DNA from: Algoriphagus marincola DSM 16067
GTDB taxonomy: Bacteria > Bacteroidota > Bacteroidia > Cytophagales > Cyclobacteriaceae
NCBI RefSeq assembly: GCF_000429405.1
Contig: NZ_AUBU01000002.1
Location: 1-64,000 of the forward strand
Reading direction: 5' to 3'
Length of the DNA stretch: 64,000 nucleotides
Shown here: in pieces, positions 44,501-53,290 of the stretch
Numbering within the stretch: the stretch's first letter is position 1
Layout of the letters: each line of letters begins with the position of its first letter
Position numbers and translations under genes: made by a program
The notes under the pieces: model-generated
The model's database searches: none
Seen by the model: only the letters and a program-made list of their open reading frames with translations
What the model was told of the DNA's origin: nothing

Positions 44501-44770
44501 ATAGATTTTGTTGGGGCTCTGATTTCCTGAGAAAACAATATCAATCAGTCCGTCATTATTTAAATCTCCTAAACCGACTCCAGCCCCATTGTAGAAGTTT
44601 CGAAAAGTATAAGGGTTAACTGACTCGGTATAGTTCAGGTCATTTCTGAATGTTATGCCTGACTCCTCAGGCTTTATTTTTTCAAAAAGTATTTGCTCGC
44701 TTTCTCCTTTTTTCTGGCAGGAGGCGAGTATGGAAAAAAGAATAAAAAGGAAAGAAGCTGACTTCTTCAT
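41498..44770 (-). CDS. FG-GAP/VCBS repeat and ASPIC/UnbV lipoprotein, first paralogue
   Basis: 1,090 residues starting at ATG 44768-44770 (MKKSASFLFILFSILASC, lipid Cys18). An upstream in-frame ATG at 44794 lies inside the loop of a terminator hairpin and is rejected. The body has the same plan as the other two: calcium loops (GDLNNDGLIDIVFSG, ADVNQDGLLDIYFC, DFDKDGDLDLYLL), ASPIC/UnbV domain near 521 (FGAKVRVTTPSK, GLGDESSIEEIQVIWPD), then a second, more degenerate repeat block. It is preceded by SusD and its hairpin. Confidence 0.88.
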   Translation of the reverse strand: MKKSASFLFILFSILASCQKKGESEQILFEKIKPEESGITFRNDLNYTESVNPYTFRNFYNGAGVGLGDLNNDGLIDIVFSGNQSPNKIYLNQGNFKFKDITDSAGIISQNEWNTGVSLADVNQDGLLDIYFCKSGPLNSANRANELYINLGNLQFENQAKAYGLDEVGLSQHAVFFDFDKDGDLDLYLLSNSARSVGVFDLREGQREIRDPEGGNKLFRNDGEKFTDISEQAGIYGSVIGYGLGVTVADLNEDFWPDLYVSNDFFERDYLYLNNQDGTFREVLPDLLPEISMGSMGADIADLNNDGLPEIFVTEMLPADLARAKTKTPFEEWDKYQSNLKAGYHRQFTRNTLQRNLGKNPNSDLPLFTEIARMAGVHATDWSWGALIFDANLDGLKDVFVANGIVKDLTDFDFVDFYMNNQEKIEDYRADSILVTKMIDAFPSNPQVNFWFKNQGNWSFENQAETSGLDQATFSTGAAYGDLDNDGDLDLVVNNLNDEAGVYRNTSIEHGKNNFIGLDLSGYFGAKVRVTTPSKIQVQEYHPVKGYMSSVDPRLAFGLGDESSIEEIQVIWPDLSETILKNISANQYLKLSPLEKELLKDQKDLVSPLFEELPLPESIKHQESPFVDFDRDRLRFWSISNEGPRIASNTEADESLIFLPGAKGYPSQLFRIDQAGKTKEESERLVGQNPEMEIVGAAFFDANGDGRQDLLTWSGGIEFPARSPQYRDQLFIQNEQGEFILSEQEFDSRPTAFALSYDLDQDGDEDLIFGYRAQPFAYGVPEGLGIWENDGKGNFKDISESYGESIVNLGMLTDGALADLDGDGISELIVAGEWMAIQIFSLDEKLSNRTTEFGFAESTGLWNRLLVKDIDRDGYPEILAGNSGTNSRLHFKNHSKLRMYINDFDQNGSLDPILCEFDGEKSIPWVMKNALLKQIPSLRKNLVRYSDYQDKSMEELFPANSLSNSLILEAENLETTLWKNENGKRFTKSELPQEVQQAPVFAIHSLETAAGQYLILGGNQSRIKPELGTQLASYGWVLQKDNSGKWKAMMPVESGMAIPGEIRDILAIQNNQYLIVSKNDDKPVLFKIRP

Positions 44771-44780
44771 GTTTGTAAAA

Positions 44781-44812
44781 AAAAGGAAGTGCACGAATGT
44801 ACACTTCCTTTT
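44781..44812 (-). terminator. Terminator-like hairpin between SusD and the first ASPIC/UnbV gene
   Basis: AAAAGGAAGTG (44781-44791) pairs with CACTTCCTTTT (44802-44812) around a 10-nt loop that can pair further. On the minus strand it is followed by a T8 run. It sits 20 nt after the SusD stop and 10 nt before the next start, so it probably stops part of the transcription and sets a high SusCD to low ASPIC/UnbV ratio. Confidence 0.8.
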
Positions 44813-44832
44813 TGATTCAAATTAATATGTGA

Positions 44833-46323
44833 TTAGTAACCTGGGTTCTGTACCAAGCTAGGGTTAGCATTGATTTGCTGCAATGGAATAGGGAATAAAG
44901 CTCTGAATGGTTCAGACTGTCCTTTTTCCCACCATGGATCATTCCAGGTACCGAAACGGATCTGATCAGTTCTTCTGGAAGCTTCTGCAAACATTTCTCT
45001 TCCTCGCTCATCATAGATGTCTTCGAGGGTTAAAGAAGTGAAAGCAGGCATACCAGCTCTTTCTCTCACCATGTTGATGGCTGCAAGTGCATCACCAGTT
45101 TTTCCTTGACGGAAAGCCGCTTCTCCTTTAGTCAGATACATATCTGCTAATCTGAACAATGGATAATCATTGCTTAAAGATGAAGCCGCACCTGAAGCAA
45201 ACTCAAATTTTCCTACCCGAACACCTGCTTGACGAAATGCATTTGGAGCCAACATGTTGATTTCTGGAGTGAAGGTCAAAGGCTGTCCATCTGGATCATC
45301 TGCTTCAGCAGAAATATCAATTAAGCGAGTACCATCCGCGGCAAACTGCGGACCTACCAAGAAGGAATTCTTTCTGACATCATTGTCATCAAACGAGTTG
45401 TAAAACTCTTCCAAAGAAGCGTATCCGTTCCATGGCTGCTCCTGTAGGTTATAGGTAGCCTGACTGGAGTAGTGAAGTGTCATCTGCACCAAGTTGAATC
45501 CACCGGCATTATTTTCATCATATGGAAGCGTTAGAATGTTTTCTGTTGACCCTCCATTCCTAGTAGCAAAATTGCTAAAGAAGTTAGATGAAAGTGAATA
45601 AAGACCACTATTGATGACTACGTTAGCTGCAGCTTCCGCATCAGCCCATCGAGCCGTTCCAGTATAAACTTCAGCATTCAAATACAGCTTAGCTAAGATG
45701 GCATGAGCTGAATAGTAGTTTAAAGTCGTCTTGGTATCAGTTTTAGGAAGCAAATCCACGTTTTCTAAGATAGACTGCTCGATAAAGTTAAATACCTCCT
45801 GACGGGAATTGTTGGTAGGATTACCCTCTAAGTCATCTTCGGTTACGATTGGAACATTTCCGAAGCTGTCAATAAGCCAAGAATATACCAATGCTCTAAG
45901 TACTCTAAGTTCAGCAGTCAGAGCTTGAACATCTCTATAAGAAACGATCAAGTTGTTGATTTCACCGATTGCAGTGTAGCAATAAGCCCAAGAGTTGTTG
46001 AAGGCTTCATCGGAAGCTTGCCAAGTGTGTCTGTGAGCACGTAGCCAAAGGCCACCATCTTCCCAGTCAGCACCTTTTTGAGGAATAGCCATCTCATCAG
46101 AGGAGACCTCATAGATGGACCAAATACTGTTGTGACCACCCCAGCTACCTACAATTCTTGAGTAAGCAGAGGCTTTCAAGACATCAATCAATACCGGATT
46201 GTTGCTATTATTCACCTCTTCCTGTGTAATCCCATCCAGCACCTCTTGATCCAACTCCCAGCATGATCCCAGCATCAATGTCGCAGGGATCAAAAGAAAG
46301 GTTTTTCGAATTGATTTAAACAT
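44833..46323 (-). CDS. SusD/RagB-family outer-membrane lipoprotein
   Basis: 496 residues with lipobox LMLGSC (Cys21). It is the surface lid protein that captures ligand and hands it to the SusC channel. TPR-type helices dominate the N-terminal part (AELRVLRALVYSWLIDSFGNVPIV, AHAILAKLYLNAEVY), and the C-terminal SusD signature is YPLFRLADMYLTKGEAAFRQG followed by AINMVRERAGMP, then YDERGREMFAEASRRTDQIRFGTW. The ligand is unknown. It lies 19 nt after the SusC gene. Confidence 0.95.
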   Translation of the reverse strand: MFKSIRKTFLLIPATLMLGSCWELDQEVLDGITQEEVNNSNNPVLIDVLKASAYSRIVGSWGGHNSIWSIYEVSSDEMAIPQKGADWEDGGLWLRAHRHTWQASDEAFNNSWAYCYTAIGEINNLIVSYRDVQALTAELRVLRALVYSWLIDSFGNVPIVTEDDLEGNPTNNSRQEVFNFIEQSILENVDLLPKTDTKTTLNYYSAHAILAKLYLNAEVYTGTARWADAEAAANVVINSGLYSLSSNFFSNFATRNGGSTENILTLPYDENNAGGFNLVQMTLHYSSQATYNLQEQPWNGYASLEEFYNSFDDNDVRKNSFLVGPQFAADGTRLIDISAEADDPDGQPLTFTPEINMLAPNAFRQAGVRVGKFEFASGAASSLSNDYPLFRLADMYLTKGEAAFRQGKTGDALAAINMVRERAGMPAFTSLTLEDIYDERGREMFAEASRRTDQIRFGTWNDPWWEKGQSEPFRALFPIPLQQINANPSLVQNPGY

Positions 46324-46342
46324 ATCTCTGTGTTTTGATTGA

Positions 46343-49333
46343 TTATTTGAAGTTCAAAGAAAGTCCCAAAGTGAAGGAACGTGTTTGGAAGTATGTATTT
46401 CTTCGCTCGATACCTGGAGAAAGTGCTGTGGTAAATCCATCACCGTTTTCAGCATCAGTTACTCTAGCCTCTGGATCGATACCAGTGTAGTTGGTGATGG
46501 TAAACAGGTTTTGAGCAGCGAAGTACACTCTAAAAGAACCAATATGTGGAGAATTAGTTCTGAAATTGTAACCTAACTCCATGTTATCCAAACGAACAAA
46601 GCTTGCATTTTCTACATACGAGCTATTGAAGGTTGGGGTTGAGGTCACCACCGGATTGGTTGGAGTCTTGTCTGTAATCACAGAGTTCCAAGTTACAGAA
46701 GCTCCATCCGCGTTTTCGTAAAATCCTCTGTAAGAGTTGTAAAGGTCATGACCCCACACACCTCTTAAGAAGAAGTTCAATGTCCAGTTTCTCCAAGCAA
46801 AGTTGTTGGCAAAACCAAACTCACCTTTTGGAAGACCATTACCAAGTCTTTCGAATTCATCTGGGTTGGTAGTAGATAAGATATATTCTCCTGACTCAGA
46901 AAGTCCCAATAGTCTTGGTCCATAGATATCACCCAATGTCTGACCTACTCTATTGTAGATAATTGGGTTGTTGTTCTGTCCTGGAGAACCTGGAGTTGCA
47001 AATCGTAATTCATCAAATCCAAGACCAGAAGCTGATAAGCTTTCGATTTGAGTTCTTTGATAGATGGTAAAGTTACCGCTAGGTGTCCAAAGCACTTCAC
47101 CCAAATTCAAGCCATTTACTGCTACAGCGAATTCAAAACCTGCATTACTCAAATCAGCTAGGTTAACCCAAGTACTACCCACTGTGTTGAATCGTCCTGG
47201 ATCGAAGATGTTTGGTCCACCACCTACAGGTACATTGAATAGTAGGTCGGAGATATTTCTGGTGTAGTAGTCCATGCTACCAGTTACTTTGTTATCCCAG
47301 ATACCGAAATCAACCCCAACGTTGAATTCTTTCTTAGTCTCCCACTTCAAGAATCTGTTTGGGTTGGAGTTTTGAACAATACCTACATAGATATCATCCG
47401 TACTCAAAGGATCACCATCCAAGTCAATTCGGTTACCATTTCCAAATACACCCAAAGCAAGGGTAGGAGATGGAGGAAGGTTACCAGTCACACCGTAAGA
47501 TACTCTTGGCTTGAACTGAGAGAATACTCCCATGTCGAAAATCTGGGTAAAGTCAGAACCCAAAGAGAAGGCTGGGAATACACCCGTTTGATTTTCTGGT
47601 CCAAATCCTGAGTAAGTTTCCGCTCTGACAGACGCAGAGAAGAACAAGAAGTTATTGTAATTGAAGTTAGCTCGACCAAATACAGAATTCAATTGATCCT
47701 GATTGGCATAAGAATACATATTGGTGAAGTTACCGATTCGAAGCGCACCTGCTCCTAGGTTATCCCATCCTGTATCAAATAGGAATTGTCTTGACCGTGC
47801 ACCGAATCCTTGGTTTTTGGTAGTCTGCGTACCGACACCACCCAATAGCGCAAGATTCAATCCGTCAAACAAATCTACTTCATATCGAAGGGTAGATTCG
47901 AAGATTCTTTGAACCCGGTCGTTGGTGATTCGCTCGGCAGATCCAGTTGCACCAAATCCTACTTGGAAATCCTGAATAGACCAGAAACCACCAATCAATT
48001 CATTTCTTCTGTCTTCTGAATATTGAGCAGATAGTGTCAAGTTTGGTAGGAAGTCATACTCTACTCGGTATGAAGTCAATGCAGTCTTAATTTCGTTTAG
48101 AAATTTTTGCTGATTGATCAATGCTACTGGGTTGAAGAAGTCAAATAGGTCACGCTGGAAATAACCTCCGAACCGCTGATTTGCTGTCTCTGTATCTTCA
48201 AAGATAGGAGCAGTTGGATTGTAGATAGTTGCATATCTAAATGCAGCATCGTTCACTGAATTTGCTTCGACTGTCGTGAATGAAAGGTTGACATTGAATC
48301 GCAATCTGTTATCCAAAGCACCTTGGGATAAGTTTACTCTGGTATTCAATCTTTCATTGGAAGATCCTTTTACGATACCGTTGTTGTTACGGTAATTGAC
48401 AGATGCCAAATAATTGGTGTTGTTAAAACCGCCTGATACACTTGCGTTAGTAGTATAAGAGTATGCGTCTCTAATTAACTCTTGTCTCCAATCTGTCTCA
48501 CTTCCAAAATCCGTTCCTCCTCTAGCCACAAACTCTTCTGGAGAAAGCACTGGAATTAGGTTGGTCGCTTGATCCAATGTTCCGAAAGAGTTAATGCTTA
48601 CTTCAGCACGGCCATCTTTGCTACCTTTCTTGGTAGTTGTAATCAAAATCACACCTGAGGACCCTCTAGCTCCGTAAATCGCAGCTGCAGAACCATCTTT
48701 CAATACATCAATCGACTGGATATCGTTCGGATCGACGTTTTCCAATGAAGCACCAATCACACCATCCAATACGATAAGTGGAGAGGAGTTGGCACCAAAG
48801 GTGGAAAGACCTCTAAGACGTACATTGAACCCAGCATTTGGGTTGCCACCTGGACGTGTAATGGAAAGACCTGCTACTTTACCTTGAAGCAACTGAGCCG
48901 GATTGGCAACGTTACCACGGTTGAAGTCTTCAGGTTTCACACCAACTACCGCTGAAGTGATTTCCTTTTTGTCCTGTGAACCGTAACCAATCACCACCGC
49001 CTCTTCCAAGCTCTGGATATCTTCCTCCAGATTGATGGTAAAGCTACTTTGGTTTCCGATTTCTACTTCTTGGGTTAGGTATCCTACAAAGGAAACTACC
49101 AAGATTTGATCGCCTGATTGAATGTCAAGAGTAAACTTTCCATCCAAATCCGTTGCAACCCCGCGGGTGGTGCCTTTGACTAGCACAGTGGCACCGGGAA
49201 CAGGGTCACCAAGAGAAGCATCCAGGACGGTACCTGTGATGGTTCTGTTTTGCGCATTGGCTAGGAAAGACACCCCAAATAGGAGGGTCAGTGCAAAAGC
49301 CAATGTTTTGAACTGTTGTAAATAATTTCTCAT
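46343..49333 (-). CDS. SusC/RagA-family TonB-linked outer-membrane channel
   Basis: 996 residues. Order: signal peptide (about 1-27, ends LANAQ), carboxypeptidase-regulatory-like domain (about 30-115, GTVLDASLGDPVPGATVLVKG), plug domain (about 125-235, with DVLKDGSAAAIYGARGSSG), then a 22-strand-type barrel ending in FTLGLSLNFK. It imports a ligand captured by SusD using TonB energy. No FecI/FecR or hybrid regulator gene is next to it, unlike many such loci. The substrate is unknown; no glycan-degrading enzymes accompany it. Confidence 0.96.
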   Translation of the reverse strand: MRNYLQQFKTLAFALTLLFGVSFLANAQNRTITGTVLDASLGDPVPGATVLVKGTTRGVATDLDGKFTLDIQSGDQILVVSFVGYLTQEVEIGNQSSFTINLEEDIQSLEEAVVIGYGSQDKKEITSAVVGVKPEDFNRGNVANPAQLLQGKVAGLSITRPGGNPNAGFNVRLRGLSTFGANSSPLIVLDGVIGASLENVDPNDIQSIDVLKDGSAAAIYGARGSSGVILITTTKKGSKDGRAEVSINSFGTLDQATNLIPVLSPEEFVARGGTDFGSETDWRQELIRDAYSYTTNASVSGGFNNTNYLASVNYRNNNGIVKGSSNERLNTRVNLSQGALDNRLRFNVNLSFTTVEANSVNDAAFRYATIYNPTAPIFEDTETANQRFGGYFQRDLFDFFNPVALINQQKFLNEIKTALTSYRVEYDFLPNLTLSAQYSEDRRNELIGGFWSIQDFQVGFGATGSAERITNDRVQRIFESTLRYEVDLFDGLNLALLGGVGTQTTKNQGFGARSRQFLFDTGWDNLGAGALRIGNFTNMYSYANQDQLNSVFGRANFNYNNFLFFSASVRAETYSGFGPENQTGVFPAFSLGSDFTQIFDMGVFSQFKPRVSYGVTGNLPPSPTLALGVFGNGNRIDLDGDPLSTDDIYVGIVQNSNPNRFLKWETKKEFNVGVDFGIWDNKVTGSMDYYTRNISDLLFNVPVGGGPNIFDPGRFNTVGSTWVNLADLSNAGFEFAVAVNGLNLGEVLWTPSGNFTIYQRTQIESLSASGLGFDELRFATPGSPGQNNNPIIYNRVGQTLGDIYGPRLLGLSESGEYILSTTNPDEFERLGNGLPKGEFGFANNFAWRNWTLNFFLRGVWGHDLYNSYRGFYENADGASVTWNSVITDKTPTNPVVTSTPTFNSSYVENASFVRLDNMELGYNFRTNSPHIGSFRVYFAAQNLFTITNYTGIDPEARVTDAENGDGFTTALSPGIERRNTYFQTRSFTLGLSLNFK

Positions 49334-49808
49334 AGGGTTTTTTGTTAGTTAAAAAGCGAAATAGGTATGAGTACTTAATTTCGAAACTAATGTGTTGTAT
49401 TATTTTTGATTTTGCAATATTTAACAAAGTGCAAAGTAGTATGTTGGAAAAGCGCCTTTTAATAGAATAAAGTATATTTTAATAATTCCATATATTATCG
49501 AATTGTTAATTGAAATATTTTTAACGGAAATCGTTTTCCTTTTATTAAAACTTAAAAAATTGAAATATTTTTAAAAAAATGAAAATTTTGAAGCTTTCGA
49601 GGAAGTGCCTCTATTTCAAGAAATGACATCTTTAAAAAATTTTAAAAAGTAGTCTTTTTTCCTAAAAAAATTAAAATTGGTCTTTTTGCTTTCTTTTCGC
49701 CTTGTTTTTGGTCCCAAAAAGCCCCTTGTTTGGACTGGTGAGCATTTTACAACTCTGGAAATCTATTCCTCGTAATTTTATTTAATTATTTCTATTACTC
49801 TACTTTAT
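49334..49808. other. AT-rich divergent intergenic region upstream of susC
   Basis: About 475 bp without a gene, strongly A/T-rich with many A and T runs, lying between the divergent SusC and DUF5686 genes. It must hold promoters for both, but I find no clean TTTG / TAnnTTTG pair; TAATTTTA near 49774 is a weak candidate for the rightward gene. Confidence 0.5.
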
Positions 49809-52457
49809 ATGAAAAATCCTGCAGCTTTTTCACTCTTAATATTGTCATTTTTATTCATTTCATTTTCTTCTTTTTCTCAGGGAATTCGTGGTCGGGTTTT
49901 TTCTAATGATGGAGAGCCTTTGCCTTACGCTTCAGTCTTCATTAGGAACCTTGGAGATGGAGTGCCTGCCAATGATGAAGGTTATTATGAAATGAAATTA
50001 CCGGAGGGAATCTACGATGTCTATTTTCAAATTTTGGGATATAAATCACGCATCGAGACCTTGGTTGTCAAGGAAGGGGCTTGGACAGATTTTGATGTAA
50101 GATTGGAGCCTCAGATTTACACCCTTGAGCAGGTAGAAGTTCGGGCAGGTGCTGAAGATCCCGCTTTGACTATCATGAGGAAAGCCATCTCTAAGGCAAA
50201 GTACCATCGACTGCAGCTCCAATCGTATGAGATGACTGTCTACCTGAAGGGAACAGGTCAATTGACGGATGCTCCCTTTTTTCTTAAAAAAACGCTTGAA
50301 AAAGATGGACTGAACCTGAATGAAGCCTACACTTCAGAGTCGGTTTCCAAGATCCGGTTTTCATTACCTGACAAATTGGAAGAAGAGGTCATCTCAATCC
50401 GTACCAATGGGGATAATCAAAACACTTCACCCGCTCCGTACATTCAGACGAGTTTTTACGAAGAAAAAATCAATGAAATCATCTCTCCACTATCTCGAGC
50501 AGCCTTTCAGTATTATCGCTTTCGCTATGAAGGAAGTTTTTTTGATGAAGATGTCATGGTCAATAAAATCCGGGTAATCCCTCGGTCGCGTGGCGAGCGG
50601 ATTTTTGACGGGTACATTTACATTATCGAGGATCTTTGGGCCATTCATAGTCTGGATCTTAAGTCTTCGCTTTTGGGTTTTCAAATCGAAGCCAAGCAAC
50701 AATACGCCCCTGTGGCTGAGAATGTTTGGATGCCCTTTACACATACCTACCGCTTTTCAGGAAAGATTTTCGGCTTTGCCGGTGAGTTTAATTACCTCGC
50801 TTCTACCCGTGATTATGAGGTAGTGCTGAATCCTGACCTTGTCCAAACTCCTGAGATTATCGATGAAAAAATTGAGGAAAAGCCTCAAGATGCAATGGCA
50901 AAAGAAGCCGAAGATCTGGGGCTTCTAGAAAAGCTAAGCAGTGAAACTCCCAAGACGCGTAAGGAATACCGAAAACTTCTCAATGAGTATGAAAAGGAAA
51001 TGCTCCAAGAGCAACGGGAAGAAGAGGTGATTATCGAACGGAATTACACAGTGGACAGTCTTGCGAAAAAGCGGGACTTGAGCTATTGGGATAGCATCCG
51101 GCCTGTTCCTTTGACAGCAAAGGAGATTCAAGGCTATGAGCGGGATGATAGTCTGGCAGTGGTGGAAGCTGCCAAAATGAGTGAGGTAGACTCAGTAGCC
51201 AAAAAGGCAAGAAGGAAATATCGACCCTTAGACTTTCTTAACGGGGCTACTTACAGTTTTGGAAAAGGTAGGAGCATAGGATTCAATCAAAATTGGACCA
51301 AAATATCTTTCAATACCGTGGAGGGACTGAAAGTTGGTGTGTCAGGTTTCTATCGGAAAGCGAAAGAAATACCGATGGCAGATAGTGTCAATGTCTTTCG
51401 GAAGAGTTTCAATATCGAACCCGAACTCAGATATGGTTTCAGTAGCAAGCGATTTTATGGAAAATCTACCTTGCGCTGGTCAGGTACCAAACCCACCTCG
51501 GGCTACTCTTACGGACTTGAAGGGGGGCGTTTTATTTATCAATTTAATGGAGGAGAGCCTATCAATGAGCAAGTGAATGCCTTGTATTCGCTCTTGTTCA
51601 GACAAAATTACATGAAGCTCTATGAGCAAAGCTTTGGTCGGGCATTTTGGGCTCATCGGGTAGATTATGGCTTTACCTACCGGGTGAATTTCACCTATGC
51701 GCAGCGAAATCAGCTTTTCAATAACTCGAATTACAGTTTTTATAATCGAGGTGAGCGGATTTATACCCCAAATCGACCTGAAAACGTAGAGACCGGTAAT
51801 GAGGCATTTCAAGACCATCAGATTGCTAAGCTTCAGCTAGGTGTAGAATGGAGGCCTGGAATTAAATACGGTATCCGAAATGGTCGAAAATACCCTATTT
51901 CGGATCGAGCGCCATTGATTCGGTTTGATTACATCAAAGCTATTCCACAACTGACCCGACAGCAAGATTTTGCAGCAGACTTTGACCACATTCGTGTCGG
52001 GGTGGAGCATGACTACACCTTTGGAATCAGTGGGAAGTTCGATTTCAATGTGAGTGCCGGGACTTTCTTGAATTCCAATCGGGTTTATTTTCCAGACTTC
52101 AAGCACTTCGGGGGCAATCGTACCATCTTTTCAAACTTTGGTCCTGCTTCCAATTTCCGATTTATGGACTATTACAAATACAGCACTTCAAGCTCTTATT
52201 TGTCAGGAATTTTCCATTATCAGTTTAGGAAGTTTCTCTTGACACAGCTTCCGATGCTTCGATTTTCAGGAGTGCAGGAAAATGTTTTCTTGAACTATCT
52301 TAAAACCGAAAACTCCCCTCACTACGTAGAAGTGGGCTATTCTTTGGATAATTTGTTTAGAATTTTTAGAGTGGAAATCGGTGCAGGGTTTGAAAATGGG
52401 AATTATCTGCGTGGAGGTGTGAGATTTGGTGTGGCGACCTTTATTCAGATACAGTAG
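49809..52457 (+). CDS. DUF5686 family outer-membrane protein with carboxypeptidase-regulatory-like domain
   Basis: 882 residues. The signal peptide ends near FSQG (about 25). A CarboxypepD_reg-like domain follows (about 25-105: GIRGRVFSNDGEPLPYASVFIRN, GYYEMKLPEGIYDV). The remainder fits DUF5686: MRKAISKAKYHRLQLQSYEM, IPRSRGERIFDGYIYIIEDLWAIHS, a charged coiled region near 360-460, then a C-terminal half of barrel-like strands ending LRGGVRFGVATFIQIQ. Probably an outer-membrane barrel; function unknown. It is divergent from the SusC operon. Confidence 0.85.
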   Translation: MKNPAAFSLLILSFLFISFSSFSQGIRGRVFSNDGEPLPYASVFIRNLGDGVPANDEGYYEMKLPEGIYDVYFQILGYKSRIETLVVKEGAWTDFDVRLEPQIYTLEQVEVRAGAEDPALTIMRKAISKAKYHRLQLQSYEMTVYLKGTGQLTDAPFFLKKTLEKDGLNLNEAYTSESVSKIRFSLPDKLEEEVISIRTNGDNQNTSPAPYIQTSFYEEKINEIISPLSRAAFQYYRFRYEGSFFDEDVMVNKIRVIPRSRGERIFDGYIYIIEDLWAIHSLDLKSSLLGFQIEAKQQYAPVAENVWMPFTHTYRFSGKIFGFAGEFNYLASTRDYEVVLNPDLVQTPEIIDEKIEEKPQDAMAKEAEDLGLLEKLSSETPKTRKEYRKLLNEYEKEMLQEQREEEVIIERNYTVDSLAKKRDLSYWDSIRPVPLTAKEIQGYERDDSLAVVEAAKMSEVDSVAKKARRKYRPLDFLNGATYSFGKGRSIGFNQNWTKISFNTVEGLKVGVSGFYRKAKEIPMADSVNVFRKSFNIEPELRYGFSSKRFYGKSTLRWSGTKPTSGYSYGLEGGRFIYQFNGGEPINEQVNALYSLLFRQNYMKLYEQSFGRAFWAHRVDYGFTYRVNFTYAQRNQLFNNSNYSFYNRGERIYTPNRPENVETGNEAFQDHQIAKLQLGVEWRPGIKYGIRNGRKYPISDRAPLIRFDYIKAIPQLTRQQDFAADFDHIRVGVEHDYTFGISGKFDFNVSAGTFLNSNRVYFPDFKHFGGNRTIFSNFGPASNFRFMDYYKYSTSSSYLSGIFHYQFRKFLLTQLPMLRFSGVQENVFLNYLKTENSPHYVEVGYSLDNLFRIFRVEIGAGFENGNYLRGGVRFGVATFIQIQ

Positions 52458-52666
52458 TGGTATTTATCTCAGATCAGATAATTCATAAAAATTATCCGGG
52501 CTGATTACCTGAAAGCTGGAATTGGGATAGGTTTGGCTGAAAATCTTAGGGGGCTTGATTGTATCTAAAGTGAACTTCATAAATTTAGCTAAATACATGA
52601 ATTTTGGGTTCTGAGATTTTTCAAGATACCTCCCTAATTGATCGGATTCTTCCCATTTAAAATCCA

Positions 52667-52697
52667 AAAAGCCACTCTCTTTCCGAAAGTGGCTTTT
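52667..52697 (-). terminator. Intrinsic terminator of the pyrH-frr operon
   Basis: AAAAGCCACT (52667-52676) pairs with AGTGGCTTTT (52688-52697). On the minus strand it is followed by a T-rich run (CTTTTTGGATTTT). It lies 25 nt past the frr stop. The remaining 52458-52666 shows no supportable gene. Confidence 0.8.
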
Positions 52698-52721
52698 GAA
52701 AGTTAATGTGCTTTCTTGTTT

Positions 52722-53282
52722 TTAGACCTTCATGATATCCGCTTCTTTTTTCACGAGAAGTTCATCGATTTTAGCGGAATATTGATCGGTGAATTTTTGA
52801 ACCTTGTCTTCAGCACGCTTCACCTCATCTTCTGAAGCACCTTCTTTTTGAAGTTTTTTCAGCGAATCATTGGTGTCTTTACGTACGGTACGGATGGATA
52901 TTTTTCCGTTTTCACACTCATGCTTGGCTTGCTTGACCAAAGCTTGTCTGCGCTCTTCAGTAAGTGTAGGAATGGTAAGAATGACTACCTCTCCGTTGTT
53001 TTGAGGAGCTAGGCCAAGGTCAGAGTTGATGATGGCCTTTTCGATCTCAGAGATTAGGTTTTTTTCGAAAGGGCGAATAGACAATGTCCGAGCATCCGGT
53101 GTAGTGACAGAAGATACTTGATTAATAGGAGTAGGGGTGCCGTAGTAGGGGACCATGACTCCATCGAGTAGGTTAGGCATGGCCTTTCCTGCACGGATTT
53201 TGACTAATTCTGCAGCCGTATGATCCACGGCTTTTTGCATGAGTTCCTTTGCTTCCTCGAGATACAGTTCTATTTCTTCCAT
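52722..53282 (-). CDS. frr: Ribosome recycling factor
   Basis: 186 residues, the normal length. It splits post-termination ribosomes with EF-G. The two conserved segments are present: AELVKIRAGKAMPNLLDGVMVPYYG, with the QVSSVTTPDARTLSIRPF region after it, and LTEERRQALVKQAKHECENGKISIRTVRKD. It ends in VKKEADIMKV as is usual. It follows pyrH by 8 nt, a common pairing. Confidence 0.97.
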   Translation of the reverse strand: MEEIELYLEEAKELMQKAVDHTAAELVKIRAGKAMPNLLDGVMVPYYGTPTPINQVSSVTTPDARTLSIRPFEKNLISEIEKAIINSDLGLAPQNNGEVVILTIPTLTEERRQALVKQAKHECENGKISIRTVRKDTNDSLKKLQKEGASEDEVKRAEDKVQKFTDQYSAKIDELLVKKEADIMKV

Positions 53283-53290
53283 GAGATTGC

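Noticed and set aside
34396..44770. Regularly repeated short motifs that might suggest a CRISPR or tandem DNA repeat
   Set aside because: They are codon-phased calcium-loop repeats (DxNxDGxxD) of FG-GAP proteins, not DNA repeats with spacers.
32933..49333. Interpretation as a classical polysaccharide utilisation locus
   Set aside because: No glycoside hydrolase, polysaccharide lyase, sulfatase or sugar-sensing regulator is in the array; only SusC/SusD are shared with such loci.
52464..52667. 67-codon minus-strand frame between DUF5686 and frr
   Set aside because: It would start with TTG inside the frr terminator stem; no recognisable features.
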